Assembly (NCBI RefSeq): GCF_016775475.1
Contig: NZ_JAEUXJ010000003.1
Span: 62,001 to 126,000, forward strand
Length of the DNA stretch: 64,000 nt
Direction: 5' to 3'
DNA from: Belnapia mucosa
GTDB taxonomy: Bacteria > Pseudomonadota > Alphaproteobacteria > Acetobacterales > Acetobacteraceae
Shown: piece by piece, positions 28,519 through 37,297 of the stretch
Numbering within the stretch: the first letter of the stretch is position 1
How the letters are laid out: every line of letters starts with the position of its first letter
Program-made: the position numbers and the translations under genes
Notes under the pieces: generated by a model
Seen by the model: only the letters and a program-made list of their open reading frames with translations
The model's database searches: none
Told to the model about the DNA's origin: nothing

Positions 28519-29130
28519 ATGCCGCTCGTTCGCCGCACCGTCCTGGCCCTGCCCGCCCTGCTCGCCACCCCTGCCCTGGCCCAAGGGACCGATCCGCGGC
28601 TCGGCGAGCGCGGCATCGGCAAGCCGGATGCCCCGGTGACGGTGACGGAGTTCTTCTCCCTCACCTGCAGCCATTGCGCCGCCTTCCACCGCGACATCTT
28701 CCCGAAGGTGAAGGCCGAGCTGGTGGACAAGGGCGCGATCCGCATGGTCTGGCGCGACTTCCCGCTGGACCAGCTGGCGCTCGCCGCCGCCTGCGTCGCC
28801 CGCAACCTGCCGCCCGAACGCTATGAGGGCTTCATCGGCGCCCTGCTGTCGAACCAGGACCGCTGGGCCTTCACCCGTGGCGATCCGCGCGAGGAGCTGG
28901 CGAAGATGGCCGCCCTGGCCGGGATGAGCCGGGCCAAGTATGACGAGGCGATCGGCGACGAGGCGCTGAAGCGCGCCATCCTGGCCGAGCGCCTGACGGC
29001 GGAGAAGCAGTACAACGTCTCCGCCACGCCCAGCTTCTCCTTCAAGGGCCGCGGCGCGCCGGTGAACCAGTCCGGCAACATGGCCTTCGAGCGGTTCCAG
29101 CAGCTCGTCGAGGAGGCGAAGCGCGGTTGA
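28519..29130 (+). CDS. DsbA-family periplasmic thiol oxidoreductase
   Basis: A 203-residue thioredoxin-fold protein. A Sec signal of about 22 residues (MPLVRRTVLALPALLATPAL) is followed by the active-site C50-S-H-C53 in FFSLTCSHCAAFH, and the cis-proline loop SATPSF lies near the C-terminus. The helical insertion marks the DsbA/BdbD type that oxidises exported cysteines. ATG 28519 has GGAGG four bases upstream. The end overlaps smc by four bases (TTGA). Confidence 0.9.
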   Translation: MPLVRRTVLALPALLATPALAQGTDPRLGERGIGKPDAPVTVTEFFSLTCSHCAAFHRDIFPKVKAELVDKGAIRMVWRDFPLDQLALAAACVARNLPPERYEGFIGALLSNQDRWAFTRGDPREELAKMAALAGMSRAKYDEAIGDEALKRAILAERLTAEKQYNVSATPSFSFKGRGAPVNQSGNMAFERFQQLVEEAKRG

Positions 29131-32100
29131 GCGAGACCGCCCCCGAGGAGCAGCCGGCCGAGGCGCCGCCGGAGGCCGAGGAGCCGCGCCGCGATGCGCC
29201 GGAGCCTGAGCAGCAGCGGCGCGATGCGCCGCGGGCCACGCTCGCCCGGCTGCGCATCGCCGGCTTCAAGAGCTTCGCCGAGCCGACGCTGGTCGAGGTG
29301 CTGCCGGGGCTGACCGGCATCGTCGGGCCGAATGGCTGCGGCAAGTCCAATGTCGTCGAGGCGCTGCGCTGGGCGATGGGCGAGACCTCCGCCCGTTCCA
29401 TGCGCGGCGGCGAGATGGAGGATGTGATCTTCGCCGGCACGGCGACCCGGCCGGGGCGCAACCTGGCCGAGGTCGCGCTCTTCCTCGAGGAAGCCGCCGG
29501 CCTTGCCCCGCCGCCCAATGCCGATGCGCCGGATCTCGAGATCATCCGCCGCATCGCCCGCGGCGACGGCTCCTCCTTCCGGATCAATGGCCGCGAGGTC
29601 CGGGCGCGCGACGTCCAGACCATGTTCGCCGATATCGGCTCCGGCGCCCGCGCCTCCGCCATGGTCAGCCAGGGCCGCGTCGCCGCCATGATCGGCGCCA
29701 AGCCGGAGGAGCGGCGGCAGGTGCTGGAGGAGGCGGCCGGCATCAGTGGCCTCCGCGCCCGGCGACATGAGGCGGAGCTGAAGCTGCGCCAGGCGGAGAC
29801 CAATCTCGGCCGGGCCGAGGACCTGCTCGGCCAGCTGGAGACGCAGCGCGGGTCGCTGCAGCGCCAGGCCCGGCAGGCCAACCGCTACCGCAACATCTCC
29901 GGCCTGGTCCGGCAGGCGGAGGCCGAGTGGCTGGCCCTGCTGCGGGCGCGGGCCCAGGCGGCGCTCTCCCTGGCCCGGGCGGAATTCGAACGCACCGCCG
30001 CCGCCACGAAAGCCGCCGAGGCCGCCGCCGAGGCCGCCGCCATCCGCAGCTTCGAGGCCGAGCGCGCCATCCCCGCGCCGCGCGAGGCGGAGGCCGTGGC
30101 CCGCACCGCCCTCGAGCGCCGCCGCGTCGAGGCCGAAGGGCTGGAGGCCGAGGCCCGGCGCGCCGAGGCGGCGCTGGCCGAGGCCGAGGCGCGCCTCACC
30201 CAGATCCGCCGCGACCTCTCCCATGCCGAGGCGGTGGAGGGCGATGCCGAGGCCGCCGAGCGGCGCCTGGCGCGCGAGGATGCGGCGCTGGCCGAGGCCG
30301 AGGCGAGCCTGCCCGGCCGGATCGAGGCCGCCGCCGCGGCCCTGACCGAAGCCGCCGAGGCGGCGCGGGAGGCCGAGCGCGCCGCCAATGCGGCGACCGA
30401 GGAAGCCGCCGCCATCGCCGCCCAGGCCAATGCTGCCGCCATGGAGGCCTCGGCCAGTGGTGAGCGGGCCCGGCGCCTGGCCCAGCAGCGTGATGCCCTG
30501 GCCGCCGAGCATGCGGCGGCGCTCGCCGCCCGCATCGCCTCGGAGGCCCTGGCCGCAGCCGAGGCCGAGGCGGTCGCCGCCGGGTCGCGGCTGGAGGCAG
30601 CCCGCGCCGCGCTCACCGAGGCCGAGGCCGGCCGCGCCGCCGCCGGGGAAGCCCATGCTGGCGCCCGCCAGGCTGCCGCCGCCGCGGAGGCCGAGGCCGG
30701 CCGGGTCCGTGCCGCGCTCGCCGAGGCGGAGCAGCGTGCCGGGCGCATCGCCGCCCAGCATGGCCGCGTCTCCGCCGACCATGCCGCCGCGCTGGCGGCC
30801 CGCGTGCCGCCGGAGCGGCTGGCCGAGGCGGAAGCCGCCGCCGGCGCCGCCGACCGCGCCCTGGCCGAGGCCCGCACCGCGCTGGAGGCCGCCGAGGCCG
30901 CCCGCGCCGCGGCGCAGGAGGCCCATGCCACGGCCCGCCGCCGCATGGCCGAGGCCCGCAGCGCCCGCGAACGGGCCCTTGCCGAGCACCAATCCGCCGG
31001 CCACCGGTTGAATCAGGCCCGGGCCCAGCATGCCCGGCTGCTCTCCGAACGCGATGCCGCCCTGGCCGCCGCCGTGCCGCCCGAGACGGTCGCCGCTGCC
31101 GAGGCCGAGGCCGCCGCGGCGGATACGGCGCTCGCCGACGCCCTGGCTGCCGTCACCGCCGCCGAGACCGGGCGGGGCGAGGCCGCCGCCCGGCATGCCG
31201 CCACCCGCACCGCAGCCGCCGAGGCCGAGGCCGACCGCGCCCGCGCCGCCGCCGAGGTGGAGGCGCTGGCCGAGACCCTGGCCGCCGCCGCGGGCGCCGG
31301 CAGCGCCGCGCCGCCGGTGCTGGATTCGGTCGCCGTGCCGCCCGGGCTGGAAGCCGCGCTTGGTGCCGCGCTGGGCGAGGCGCTGGAAAGCCCGACCGAT
31401 CCCGCCGCCGCCCGCCACTGGCGGGTGCTGCCGGCGCTGGACCCTGCCCCGGCCCTGCCGGCCGGGCTGACGCCGCTCTCCACCCTGGTCGAGGCACCGG
31501 CGGCGCTGGCCCGCGCCCTCTCCCAGGTCGGTCTGCTGCCGGAGGGGGCGGAAGGCGCCACGCTCCAGCCTGCGCTGGCGTCCGGCCAGGCCGTGGTCGG
31601 TCGCGACGGCGCCGTCTGGCGCTGGGACGGGCATGTGGCCCGGGCCGATGCGCCCAATCCCGGCGCGGTGCGGCTGCAGCAGCGCAACCGCCTCGCCGCC
31701 GCCCGCGTCCGGCTCGACGCCGCCGAGGCCGGTGCCATCGAGGCCGCCGCTGCCCGCACCGCCGCCGAGGCCGCCGAGGCCGAAGCCGGCACCGCCGAGG
31801 CCGCGGCCCGTGAGGCCCGCCGCGCCGCCGAAGCCCGCCTCGCCGCCGCCCGGGCGGAGGCAAGCCGCCTTTCGGCCGCCGCTGCCGCCGCATCGAGCCG
31901 CCTCGGTGCGCTGGAGCCGCAGCTGGCCCGGCTGGCCGAGGACCGGGCGACCGCCGAGGCAGCCCTCGCTGCGGCCGCCGAGGCGCTGGCTGCCCTTCCC
32001 GCCCCCGAACAGGCCGCCGCCGCCGCCCAGGCCGCCGCCCGCGCCGAATCCGAAGCCGGGGCCGCCGAGGGCGCCGCCCGCCGCCGCCGGGCCGAGGCCG

Positions 32101-33779
32101 AGACCGGGCTGCAATCTGCCCGCACCGCCGCCGCCCGCCTCGCCGCCACGGCAGCCGAGGCGGAGAGCCGCATCGGCGCCCTGGCGCCACAGCTCGACCG
32201 CCTGGGCGCCGAACGGGCCGAGGCCGAGGCGGCACTGGCGGAAGCCCGCACCGCGGCCGCCGGCCTGCCCGACCTCCCCGCCCTGCGCAGCGCGACCGAG
32301 GCGGCGCGGGCACAGGAAGCCGCGGCGCTCGCCGCCGAGGCCGGGGCGCGCCAGGCCCGTGCCGCGGCGGAAGCCGGGCTGGAAGCGGCCCGGGCCGAGG
32401 CCGCGCGCCTCGCCGCCTCCGCCGGCCAGGCGGAAAGCCGGATCGCTGCGCTGGAGCCCCAGCTGGAGCGCGTCTCCGCCGATGCCGCCGAGGCCGGGGC
32501 GGCGCATGCGCGGGCGCGGGAGGCGCAGGCCGCCCTGCCCGATCTCGATACCATCCGCGCCGGGGTCGAGGCCGCCCGGCAATCCCTCTCCGCTGCCCGC
32601 GGCGCCGAGGGCGCGGCGCTGGAAGCCCAGGCCGCGCTACGGGCCGAAGGCGAGCGGCTGGCGACCCGCCGCGCCGCCATCGGCGCCGAGGCCGCCGATT
32701 GGGCCGCCCGCCGCGCCGATGCCGCCGGCCGGCTGGCCGAGCTGCGCAGCCGGGCCGCCGAGGCCGAGACGGCGCGCGAAGCCCTGGCCGAATTACCGGA
32801 AGCGGCCGAAGCCCGGCGCCGCCAGGCCGGCGCTGGCCTCGCCGCCGCCGAGGCCACCCATGCCGAAGCAGCCGCCGCCCTGGCCGCCGCCGAGGCCGAG
32901 CGGCAGGCGGCCGCCGAGGCCCGCCGCGCCGCGGATGCCGCCTTCGCCGCAGCGCGCGAGGCACAGCTCCGCGCCGAGGGCGCCGCCAGCCAGGCCGGCG
33001 CCGCCGCCGACACGATCGAGGACCGGGTCGCCGAGCGCCTCGGCGAGGGGGCGGAACTGCCAGCGCCGGAGGAACTCTCCGACGCCGCCGAGGACCGTGC
33101 CCGACGCAAGCTGGAACGCTTGGCGCGGGAGCGCGAGGATATGGGCCCGGTCAATCTCCGCGCCGATGTGGAGATGGAGGAGATCGAGACCCGCATCGCC
33201 ACCATCACGCGCGAGCGGGAGGAGATCGGCACCGCCATCGCCAAGCTGCGCGGCTCCATCGGCTCCCTCAACCGCGAAGGGCGGGAGAGGCTGCGGGCGA
33301 TCTTCGACCGGGTGAATGCCGAGTTCCAGGGGCTGTTCGGCCGCCTCTTCGGCGGCGGGCGGGCGCATCTGGCGCTGGTCGGCTCGGAGGATGCGCTGGA
33401 GGCGGGGCTCGAGATCTATGCCGAGCCGCCGGGGAAGAAGCTCTCGGCGCTGTCCCTGCTGAGCGGCGGCGAGCAGGCGCTGACCGCCCTCTCCCTCATC
33501 TTCGCCGTCTTCCGGTGCCAGCCGGCGCCGGTCTGTGTGCTCGACGAGGTGGATGCGCCGCTCGACGATGCCAATGTCGAGCGGCTCTGCGACCTGCTGG
33601 AGGCGATGGCGGCGGAGAGCGGCACGCGCTTCCTGATCGTCACCCACCATCCGCTGACCATGGCGCGCATGCACCGGCTCTATGGCGTGACGATGCAGGA
33701 ACGCGGGGTGAGCCGGCTGCTCAGCGTCGATCTCGGCCGCGCGGTCGAGATGGTGGAGGGGCAGCAGGCGGCCGAATAG
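29127..33779 (+). CDS. smc: Chromosome segregation ATPase SMC with elongated arms
   Basis: A 1550-residue SMC. Walker A GPNGCGKSN at 67-75, coiled coil to about 730, hinge about 731-855 (LDSVAVPPG onward), returning coil, and signature LLSGGEQ with Walker B VCVLDEVDAPLDD near 1444-1480. Usual bacterial SMCs have about 1150-1200 residues. The surplus is explained by three 90-residue tandem repeats in each arm (461-730 and 905-1174). The arms are extremely Ala/Glu-rich. The TTG start overlaps the DsbA-like stop (TTGA). The first 37 residues are an acidic Pro/Glu-rich leader. Partners ScpA/ScpB are not in view. Confidence 0.96.
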   Translation: MSETAPEEQPAEAPPEAEEPRRDAPEPEQQRRDAPRATLARLRIAGFKSFAEPTLVEVLPGLTGIVGPNGCGKSNVVEALRWAMGETSARSMRGGEMEDVIFAGTATRPGRNLAEVALFLEEAAGLAPPPNADAPDLEIIRRIARGDGSSFRINGREVRARDVQTMFADIGSGARASAMVSQGRVAAMIGAKPEERRQVLEEAAGISGLRARRHEAELKLRQAETNLGRAEDLLGQLETQRGSLQRQARQANRYRNISGLVRQAEAEWLALLRARAQAALSLARAEFERTAAATKAAEAAAEAAAIRSFEAERAIPAPREAEAVARTALERRRVEAEGLEAEARRAEAALAEAEARLTQIRRDLSHAEAVEGDAEAAERRLAREDAALAEAEASLPGRIEAAAAALTEAAEAAREAERAANAATEEAAAIAAQANAAAMEASASGERARRLAQQRDALAAEHAAALAARIASEALAAAEAEAVAAGSRLEAARAALTEAEAGRAAAGEAHAGARQAAAAAEAEAGRVRAALAEAEQRAGRIAAQHGRVSADHAAALAARVPPERLAEAEAAAGAADRALAEARTALEAAEAARAAAQEAHATARRRMAEARSARERALAEHQSAGHRLNQARAQHARLLSERDAALAAAVPPETVAAAEAEAAAADTALADALAAVTAAETGRGEAAARHAATRTAAAEAEADRARAAAEVEALAETLAAAAGAGSAAPPVLDSVAVPPGLEAALGAALGEALESPTDPAAARHWRVLPALDPAPALPAGLTPLSTLVEAPAALARALSQVGLLPEGAEGATLQPALASGQAVVGRDGAVWRWDGHVARADAPNPGAVRLQQRNRLAAARVRLDAAEAGAIEAAAARTAAEAAEAEAGTAEAAAREARRAAEARLAAARAEASRLSAAAAAASSRLGALEPQLARLAEDRATAEAALAAAAEALAALPAPEQAAAAAQAAARAESEAGAAEGAARRRRAEAETGLQSARTAAARLAATAAEAESRIGALAPQLDRLGAERAEAEAALAEARTAAAGLPDLPALRSATEAARAQEAAALAAEAGARQARAAAEAGLEAARAEAARLAASAGQAESRIAALEPQLERVSADAAEAGAAHARAREAQAALPDLDTIRAGVEAARQSLSAARGAEGAALEAQAALRAEGERLATRRAAIGAEAADWAARRADAAGRLAELRSRAAEAETAREALAELPEAAEARRRQAGAGLAAAEATHAEAAAALAAAEAERQAAAEARRAADAAFAAAREAQLRAEGAASQAGAAADTIEDRVAERLGEGAELPAPEELSDAAEDRARRKLERLAREREDMGPVNLRADVEMEEIETRIATITREREEIGTAIAKLRGSIGSLNREGRERLRAIFDRVNAEFQGLFGRLFGGGRAHLALVGSEDALEAGLEIYAEPPGKKLSALSLLSGGEQALTALSLIFAVFRCQPAPVCVLDEVDAPLDDANVERLCDLLEAMAAESGTRFLIVTHHPLTMARMHRLYGVTMQERGVSRLLSVDLGRAVEMVEGQQAAE
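30507..31316 (+). repeat. Three 270-bp repeats in the SMC N-terminal arm
   Basis: Units 30507-30776, 30777-31046 and 31047-31316 encode residues 461-550, 551-640 and 641-730. They begin EHAAALAARI, DHAAALAARV and [10 protein letters not shown], exactly 90 residues apart, and continue with related heptads; units 2 and 3 share PPE directly after. The reading frame is maintained throughout. Confidence 0.75.
31839..32648 (+). repeat. Three 270-bp repeats in the SMC C-terminal arm
   Basis: Units encode residues 905-994, 995-1084 and 1085-1174. Aligned landmarks are GALEPQLARL, GALAPQLDRL and AALEPQLERV (prolines 931, 1021, 1111) and the pairs LP at 957, 1047 and 1137, all exactly 90 residues apart. 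A diverged fourth unit with a shorter spacing may follow (LP at 1223). Confidence 0.78.
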
Positions 33780-33788
33780 CGGCGCCCC

Positions 33789-34871
33789 TCAGGGGCGCGG
33801 GCCGCCGGGTCCCGCGGCCGGGAAGCGCAGCTCGGCATGGGTGCCATTGCCGTCCTCGCCGGGGCCGCGGCTGAAGCTGCCGCGGAGCTGGGCGGCCATG
33901 CCGCGCAGCAGCCGGGTGCCGAGGCCGGTGCCGAGCGGGCGGGCACGGTTCGGCGCGCCGGTCTGGTCCTCGGGCGGGGTGCCGGTGCCGTCATCATCGA
34001 TGCTGAGGACGAAATCCGCGCCGGCGCGGATGAAGACCACCTGCACCCGCCCCGGCCGCTCATCCGGGAAGGCATATTTCAGCGCATTGGTAACGCATTC
34101 GTTCAGGACCAGGCCGACCAGGATGGCCCGTTCGGAATCGAGAGGGTGGGACTCCGCCGTCGCGGTCAGCGCCACCGGGCGCAGCCCATCGACCGCATGG
34201 GTGCGCCCCAGCTCCGTCGCCAAACCCTCCACGAAGACGCGGCTGTCCACCAGGGTGGGATCGTCCTCATGGATCGCTTCCTGCGCCAGCAGGGTATGGA
34301 CCCGGGCCAGGGCGCGGGCATGCTCGGCCGCCTCCCGCAGCCCGTCCTGAGCCGCCGGGGAGGGCGCGGCGCGGGCCCGCAGCAGCAGAAGGGCCACCAG
34401 GGATTGCAGGTCGTTGCGGGTGCGGTGGCGAAATTCGCGCAGCAGGAGCCGGCGCTGGGAATCGGTGCGAGCCAGCGCCGCATGCGCATCCTTCAGCCGG
34501 CGCAGCGCGGCCTGGAACCCATCGATCACCAGGCTGATGAAGCCGCCGATCATGACGAAGAGCAGCAGCGCCGCAGCCTGCTTCGGGTCCGCGATCCACG
34601 GACTGTAATAGGGCGGCAGATAGGTCCAGCCGATCACCACAGCAGAGAGCAGCGTAGCGCCGAGCCCGCCATCCCGGCCGAACAGGGTGGCGGCCAGCAG
34701 GACCGACAGGACCGGCAGAAGATAGACATTCCGCTCCGGCAGCACGTCACCCAGCGCGTAGCGGAGGCCGAAGGCTGCCGCCACGAGTAATGCAGTCAGC
34801 GGGTAACGCATCCAACGCGGCAAGGCTTGTGCGCGGCCGATCGTGGCCATGAATGCAGGGAAGGAGATCAT
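33789..34871 (-). CDS. Orphan sensor histidine kinase, HisKA_2/HWE type
   Basis: A 360-residue membrane kinase. Three or four hydrophobic segments in the first 120 residues resemble the DUF4118 (KdpD-like) membrane region. The phosphoacceptor is H149 in REFRHRTRNDLQ, typical of HisKA_2, and the ATPase domain contains NECVTNALKYAFP (N box) and GTGLGTRLL. No response regulator is adjacent. In alphaproteobacteria such kinases often feed general stress or light signalling; that is family knowledge, not shown here. Confidence 0.88.
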   Translation of the reverse strand: MISFPAFMATIGRAQALPRWMRYPLTALLVAAAFGLRYALGDVLPERNVYLLPVLSVLLAATLFGRDGGLGATLLSAVVIGWTYLPPYYSPWIADPKQAAALLLFVMIGGFISLVIDGFQAALRRLKDAHAALARTDSQRRLLLREFRHRTRNDLQSLVALLLLRARAAPSPAAQDGLREAAEHARALARVHTLLAQEAIHEDDPTLVDSRVFVEGLATELGRTHAVDGLRPVALTATAESHPLDSERAILVGLVLNECVTNALKYAFPDERPGRVQVVFIRAGADFVLSIDDDGTGTPPEDQTGAPNRARPLGTGLGTRLLRGMAAQLRGSFSRGPGEDGNGTHAELRFPAAGPGGPRP

Positions 34872-35001
34872 TGCGCGCTAAACGAACCAAAGGATTGTCG
34901 GGACGCCTCTGCTGAACGTTTCGTGAAGCCGCATCGATACGGTAGCGCTTGCCTTTGCGGCCGGGCTTGACCTCGGCGCGGCGCCGGCGCGTTGATCGGG
35001 C

Positions 35002-36867
35002 ATGCCCTTCCGCCTGTTCGAGAGCCTGGTCGATCCCGTCGCCGCGCCCGGCCGCCCCGCCGCCCGGCTCCTTGGCAGCCCGGTGCCGGAAGGCCCCCCA
35101 CCGCGCACCTTGGCGGGCTTCTACTGGCACTTCCTCGGCCAGGCCCGGGCATTGTTCGCCGCGCTGTTCCTGGCGGGGTTGCTGGTGGCGCTGCTGGATG
35201 CGGCGATCCCGGCGATGATCGGCCGGCTGGTGGCCCTGCTGACCTCCCATGCGCCGGACCGGCTCTGGGCCGAGGCCTGGCCGAGCCTGCTGGGGATGGC
35301 GGCGCTGGTTCTGGTCGGACGGCCGGGGGCGATCCTGATGCAGAACCTGATCACCCAGCAGGGGATCAACGGCAACTTCACCTCCCTCGTGCGCTGGCAG
35401 AGCCATTGGCAGGTGGTCCGCCAGGGCCTGCCCTTCTTCCAGGAGGATTTCTCCGGCCGCATCGCCAACCGGGTCATGCAGGCGGGGCCGGCGCTGCGCG
35501 AGAGCGTGGTGCAGGTGGTGAATGCGGTCTGGTACATCCTCGTCTACGGCACCGCGGCGCTGGTCCTGCTGGCCGGGGCGGATTGGCGCCTCGCCATGCC
35601 CATCGCCGTCTGGTTCCTGGTCTATGCCGCCCTGCTGCGGGTGCTGGTGCCGCGCATGCGCGACCGCTCGCGCGAGGCGAGCGCCCAGCGCAGCCAGCTC
35701 ACCGGGCGGATCGTGGACAGCTACACGAATATCCAGACGGTGAAGCTGTTTGCCCGGGCCGAGCAGGAGGATGCCTTCGTGCGCGAGGGCCTGCTCGGGC
35801 TGAACACTGCCTTCCGGCGGCAGATGCGGCTGGTGACGCTGAACGGCGTCCTGCTGAGCACGCTGAACGCGGCGATGCTGACCGCGACGGCGGCGACCGG
35901 CATCTGGCTCTGGACCCATGGGCAGATCGGGCTGGCCTCGGTCGCCACCGCCCTGCCGCTGGCCTGGCAGATCGCCAATATCTCCGGCTGGGTCGCCTTC
36001 AACGTCACGGCGATCTTCGAGAATCTCGGCGTGGTGCAGGAAGCGATGAACTCCATCGCGGTGCCCCCTACCGCGCCGGATCCGCCGGAGGCCGTCCCCT
36101 TGCGGGTGCCGCGCGGAGAGATCCGCTTCGAGGGCGTGCATTTCGCCTATGGGCGGGAGACGGGCGTGATCCAGGGGCTCGACCTGCGCGTCGCGCCCGG
36201 GGAGCGGGTCGGGCTGGTCGGCCATTCGGGGGCAGGGAAATCGACGCTCGTGAACCTCCTCCTCGGCTTCTTCCGGCCCGAGGCGGGGCGCATCCTGATC
36301 GATGGCCAGGACATCGCCGGGGTGACGCAGGAAAGCCTGCGCGCCGCCATCGGCGTCGTCACCCAGGACACCGCGCTGCTGCACCGCTCGATCCGCGAGA
36401 ATATCCGCTATGGCCGGCCGGAGGCGGCGATGGAGGAGGTGGAGGCCGCCGCCGCCCGTGCCGCCGCATCCGGCTTCATCGAGGGGCTGCAGGACTGGCG
36501 CGGCCGGGCCGGCTATGAGGCGCAGGTGGGCGAGCGGGGGGTGAAGCTGTCCGGCGGGCAGCGCCAGCGCATCGCCATCGCCCGCGTGCTGCTGAAGGAT
36601 GCCCCGATCCTGGTGCTGGACGAGGCGACCAGCGCCCTTGATTCCGAGGTGGAGGCGGCGATCCAGGAGCAGCTGGCGGAGTTGATGGCCGGCAAGACGG
36701 TGATCGCCATCGCCCATCGGCTTTCGACCATCGCCCGGATGGACCGGCTGGTGGTGATGGAGGGGGGACGGATCGCCGAGGAGGGGACGCATGAGGGTCT
36801 GCTGCGCCAGAACGGGGTCTATGCCCGGCTCTGGCGGCAGCAGAGTGGTGCTTTCGAATCAGTCTAG
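35002..36867 (+). CDS. ABC exporter, fused permease and ATPase
   Basis: Half-transporter of 621 residues. Six membrane helices at about 50-345 with the coupling segment SREASAQRSQLTGRIVDSYT. The nucleotide-binding domain has Walker A GHSGAGKST (407-415), signature LSGGQ (516-520), Walker B ILVLDEATSALDSE and H-loop IAHRLST. It resembles MsbA/multidrug exporters of type IV fold and would act as a homodimer. The cargo is unknown. The 130-base gap before it shows no clear promoter. A weak hairpin lies after the stop at 36885-36909. Confidence 0.92.
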   Translation: MPFRLFESLVDPVAAPGRPAARLLGSPVPEGPPPRTLAGFYWHFLGQARALFAALFLAGLLVALLDAAIPAMIGRLVALLTSHAPDRLWAEAWPSLLGMAALVLVGRPGAILMQNLITQQGINGNFTSLVRWQSHWQVVRQGLPFFQEDFSGRIANRVMQAGPALRESVVQVVNAVWYILVYGTAALVLLAGADWRLAMPIAVWFLVYAALLRVLVPRMRDRSREASAQRSQLTGRIVDSYTNIQTVKLFARAEQEDAFVREGLLGLNTAFRRQMRLVTLNGVLLSTLNAAMLTATAATGIWLWTHGQIGLASVATALPLAWQIANISGWVAFNVTAIFENLGVVQEAMNSIAVPPTAPDPPEAVPLRVPRGEIRFEGVHFAYGRETGVIQGLDLRVAPGERVGLVGHSGAGKSTLVNLLLGFFRPEAGRILIDGQDIAGVTQESLRAAIGVVTQDTALLHRSIRENIRYGRPEAAMEEVEAAAARAAASGFIEGLQDWRGRAGYEAQVGERGVKLSGGQRQRIAIARVLLKDAPILVLDEATSALDSEVEAAIQEQLAELMAGKTVIAIAHRLSTIARMDRLVVMEGGRIAEEGTHEGLLRQNGVYARLWRQQSGAFESV

Positions 36868-36912
36868 GGCAGCGAAAAACGCGTATCGCGCCCCTTCCCG
36901 GCGCGCGATGGA

Positions 36913-36941
36913 TTGACACTCCGCGGGGCGGGCCTTACGAG
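36913..36941 (+). promoter_or_regulatory. Promoter of the F0 ATP synthase operon
   Basis: TTGACA (36913-36918), exactly 17 bases, TACGAG (36936-36941). The -35 is perfect; the -10 matches three of six positions. The -10 ends 40 bases before the atpI start. Confidence 0.6.
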
Positions 36942-36981
36942 CCCGATGCCTTCCGCCGGGGTCCGACGGAGGAGCGAGGGT

Positions 36982-37278
36982 TTGAACGAGCGCGACGACT
37001 TCGAACAGCGTCTCCGTGAGGCACGGACCCGGCAGGGTCTCGACAAGCCGCAGGGGGGCACGAGTGGGGGTCTTCCGCCCGGTCCGATGGGGGTCGGGTT
37101 CCGCGTGGGCGTCGAACTGGTCTCGGCCTTGGTGGTCGGGATCGGCATCGGCCTCCTGCTGGACCGCTGGCTCGGGACGAAGCCCTGGCTTTTCCTGCTG
37201 TTCTTCGTGGCGGGCGCCGCTGCCGGGATCATGAACATATACAGGCTGTTCAACCCGCGCCGTGGCCGGAAGAATTGA
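36982..37278 (+). CDS. atpI: AtpI/AtpZ-type ATP synthase assembly protein
   Basis: A 98-residue membrane protein heading the F0 operon. A charged N-terminus (NERDDFEQRLREARTRQG) precedes two hydrophobic helices (VELVSALVVGIGIGLLLDRW and LFLLFFVAGAAAGIMNIYRL). The family helps assemble the c-ring and may carry Mg. The TTG start at 36982 is preferred because GGAGGAG stands nine bases upstream and the promoter is at 36913-36941; ATG 36946 would add 12 unconserved residues. Confidence 0.85.
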   Translation: MNERDDFEQRLREARTRQGLDKPQGGTSGGLPPGPMGVGFRVGVELVSALVVGIGIGLLLDRWLGTKPWLFLLFFVAGAAAGIMNIYRLFNPRRGRKN

Positions 37279-37297
37279 CGCGACGGGAGAGGCAGCA

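Noticed and set aside
28821..32582. 1253-codon open frame antisense to smc
   Set aside because: It arises because GCC and GAG codons of the Ala/Glu-rich coil give no stop codons on the opposite strand. The predicted protein is Gly/Leu/Arg-rich without domain features, and smc is unambiguous.
30000..33000. Microsatellite or CRISPR-like array in the Ala-rich region
   Set aside because: The periodicity is 270 bp, in frame and within the SMC coiled coil; there are no short repeats with unique spacers.
34872..35001. EcfG-type promoter (GGAAC...CGTT) for the histidine kinase
   Set aside because: A CGTT-like segment is present, but no GGAAC at the right distance.
36913..36945. ATG 36946 or earlier as the atpI start
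   Set aside because: The region holds the promoter, and the residues before TTG 36982 are not AtpI-like.
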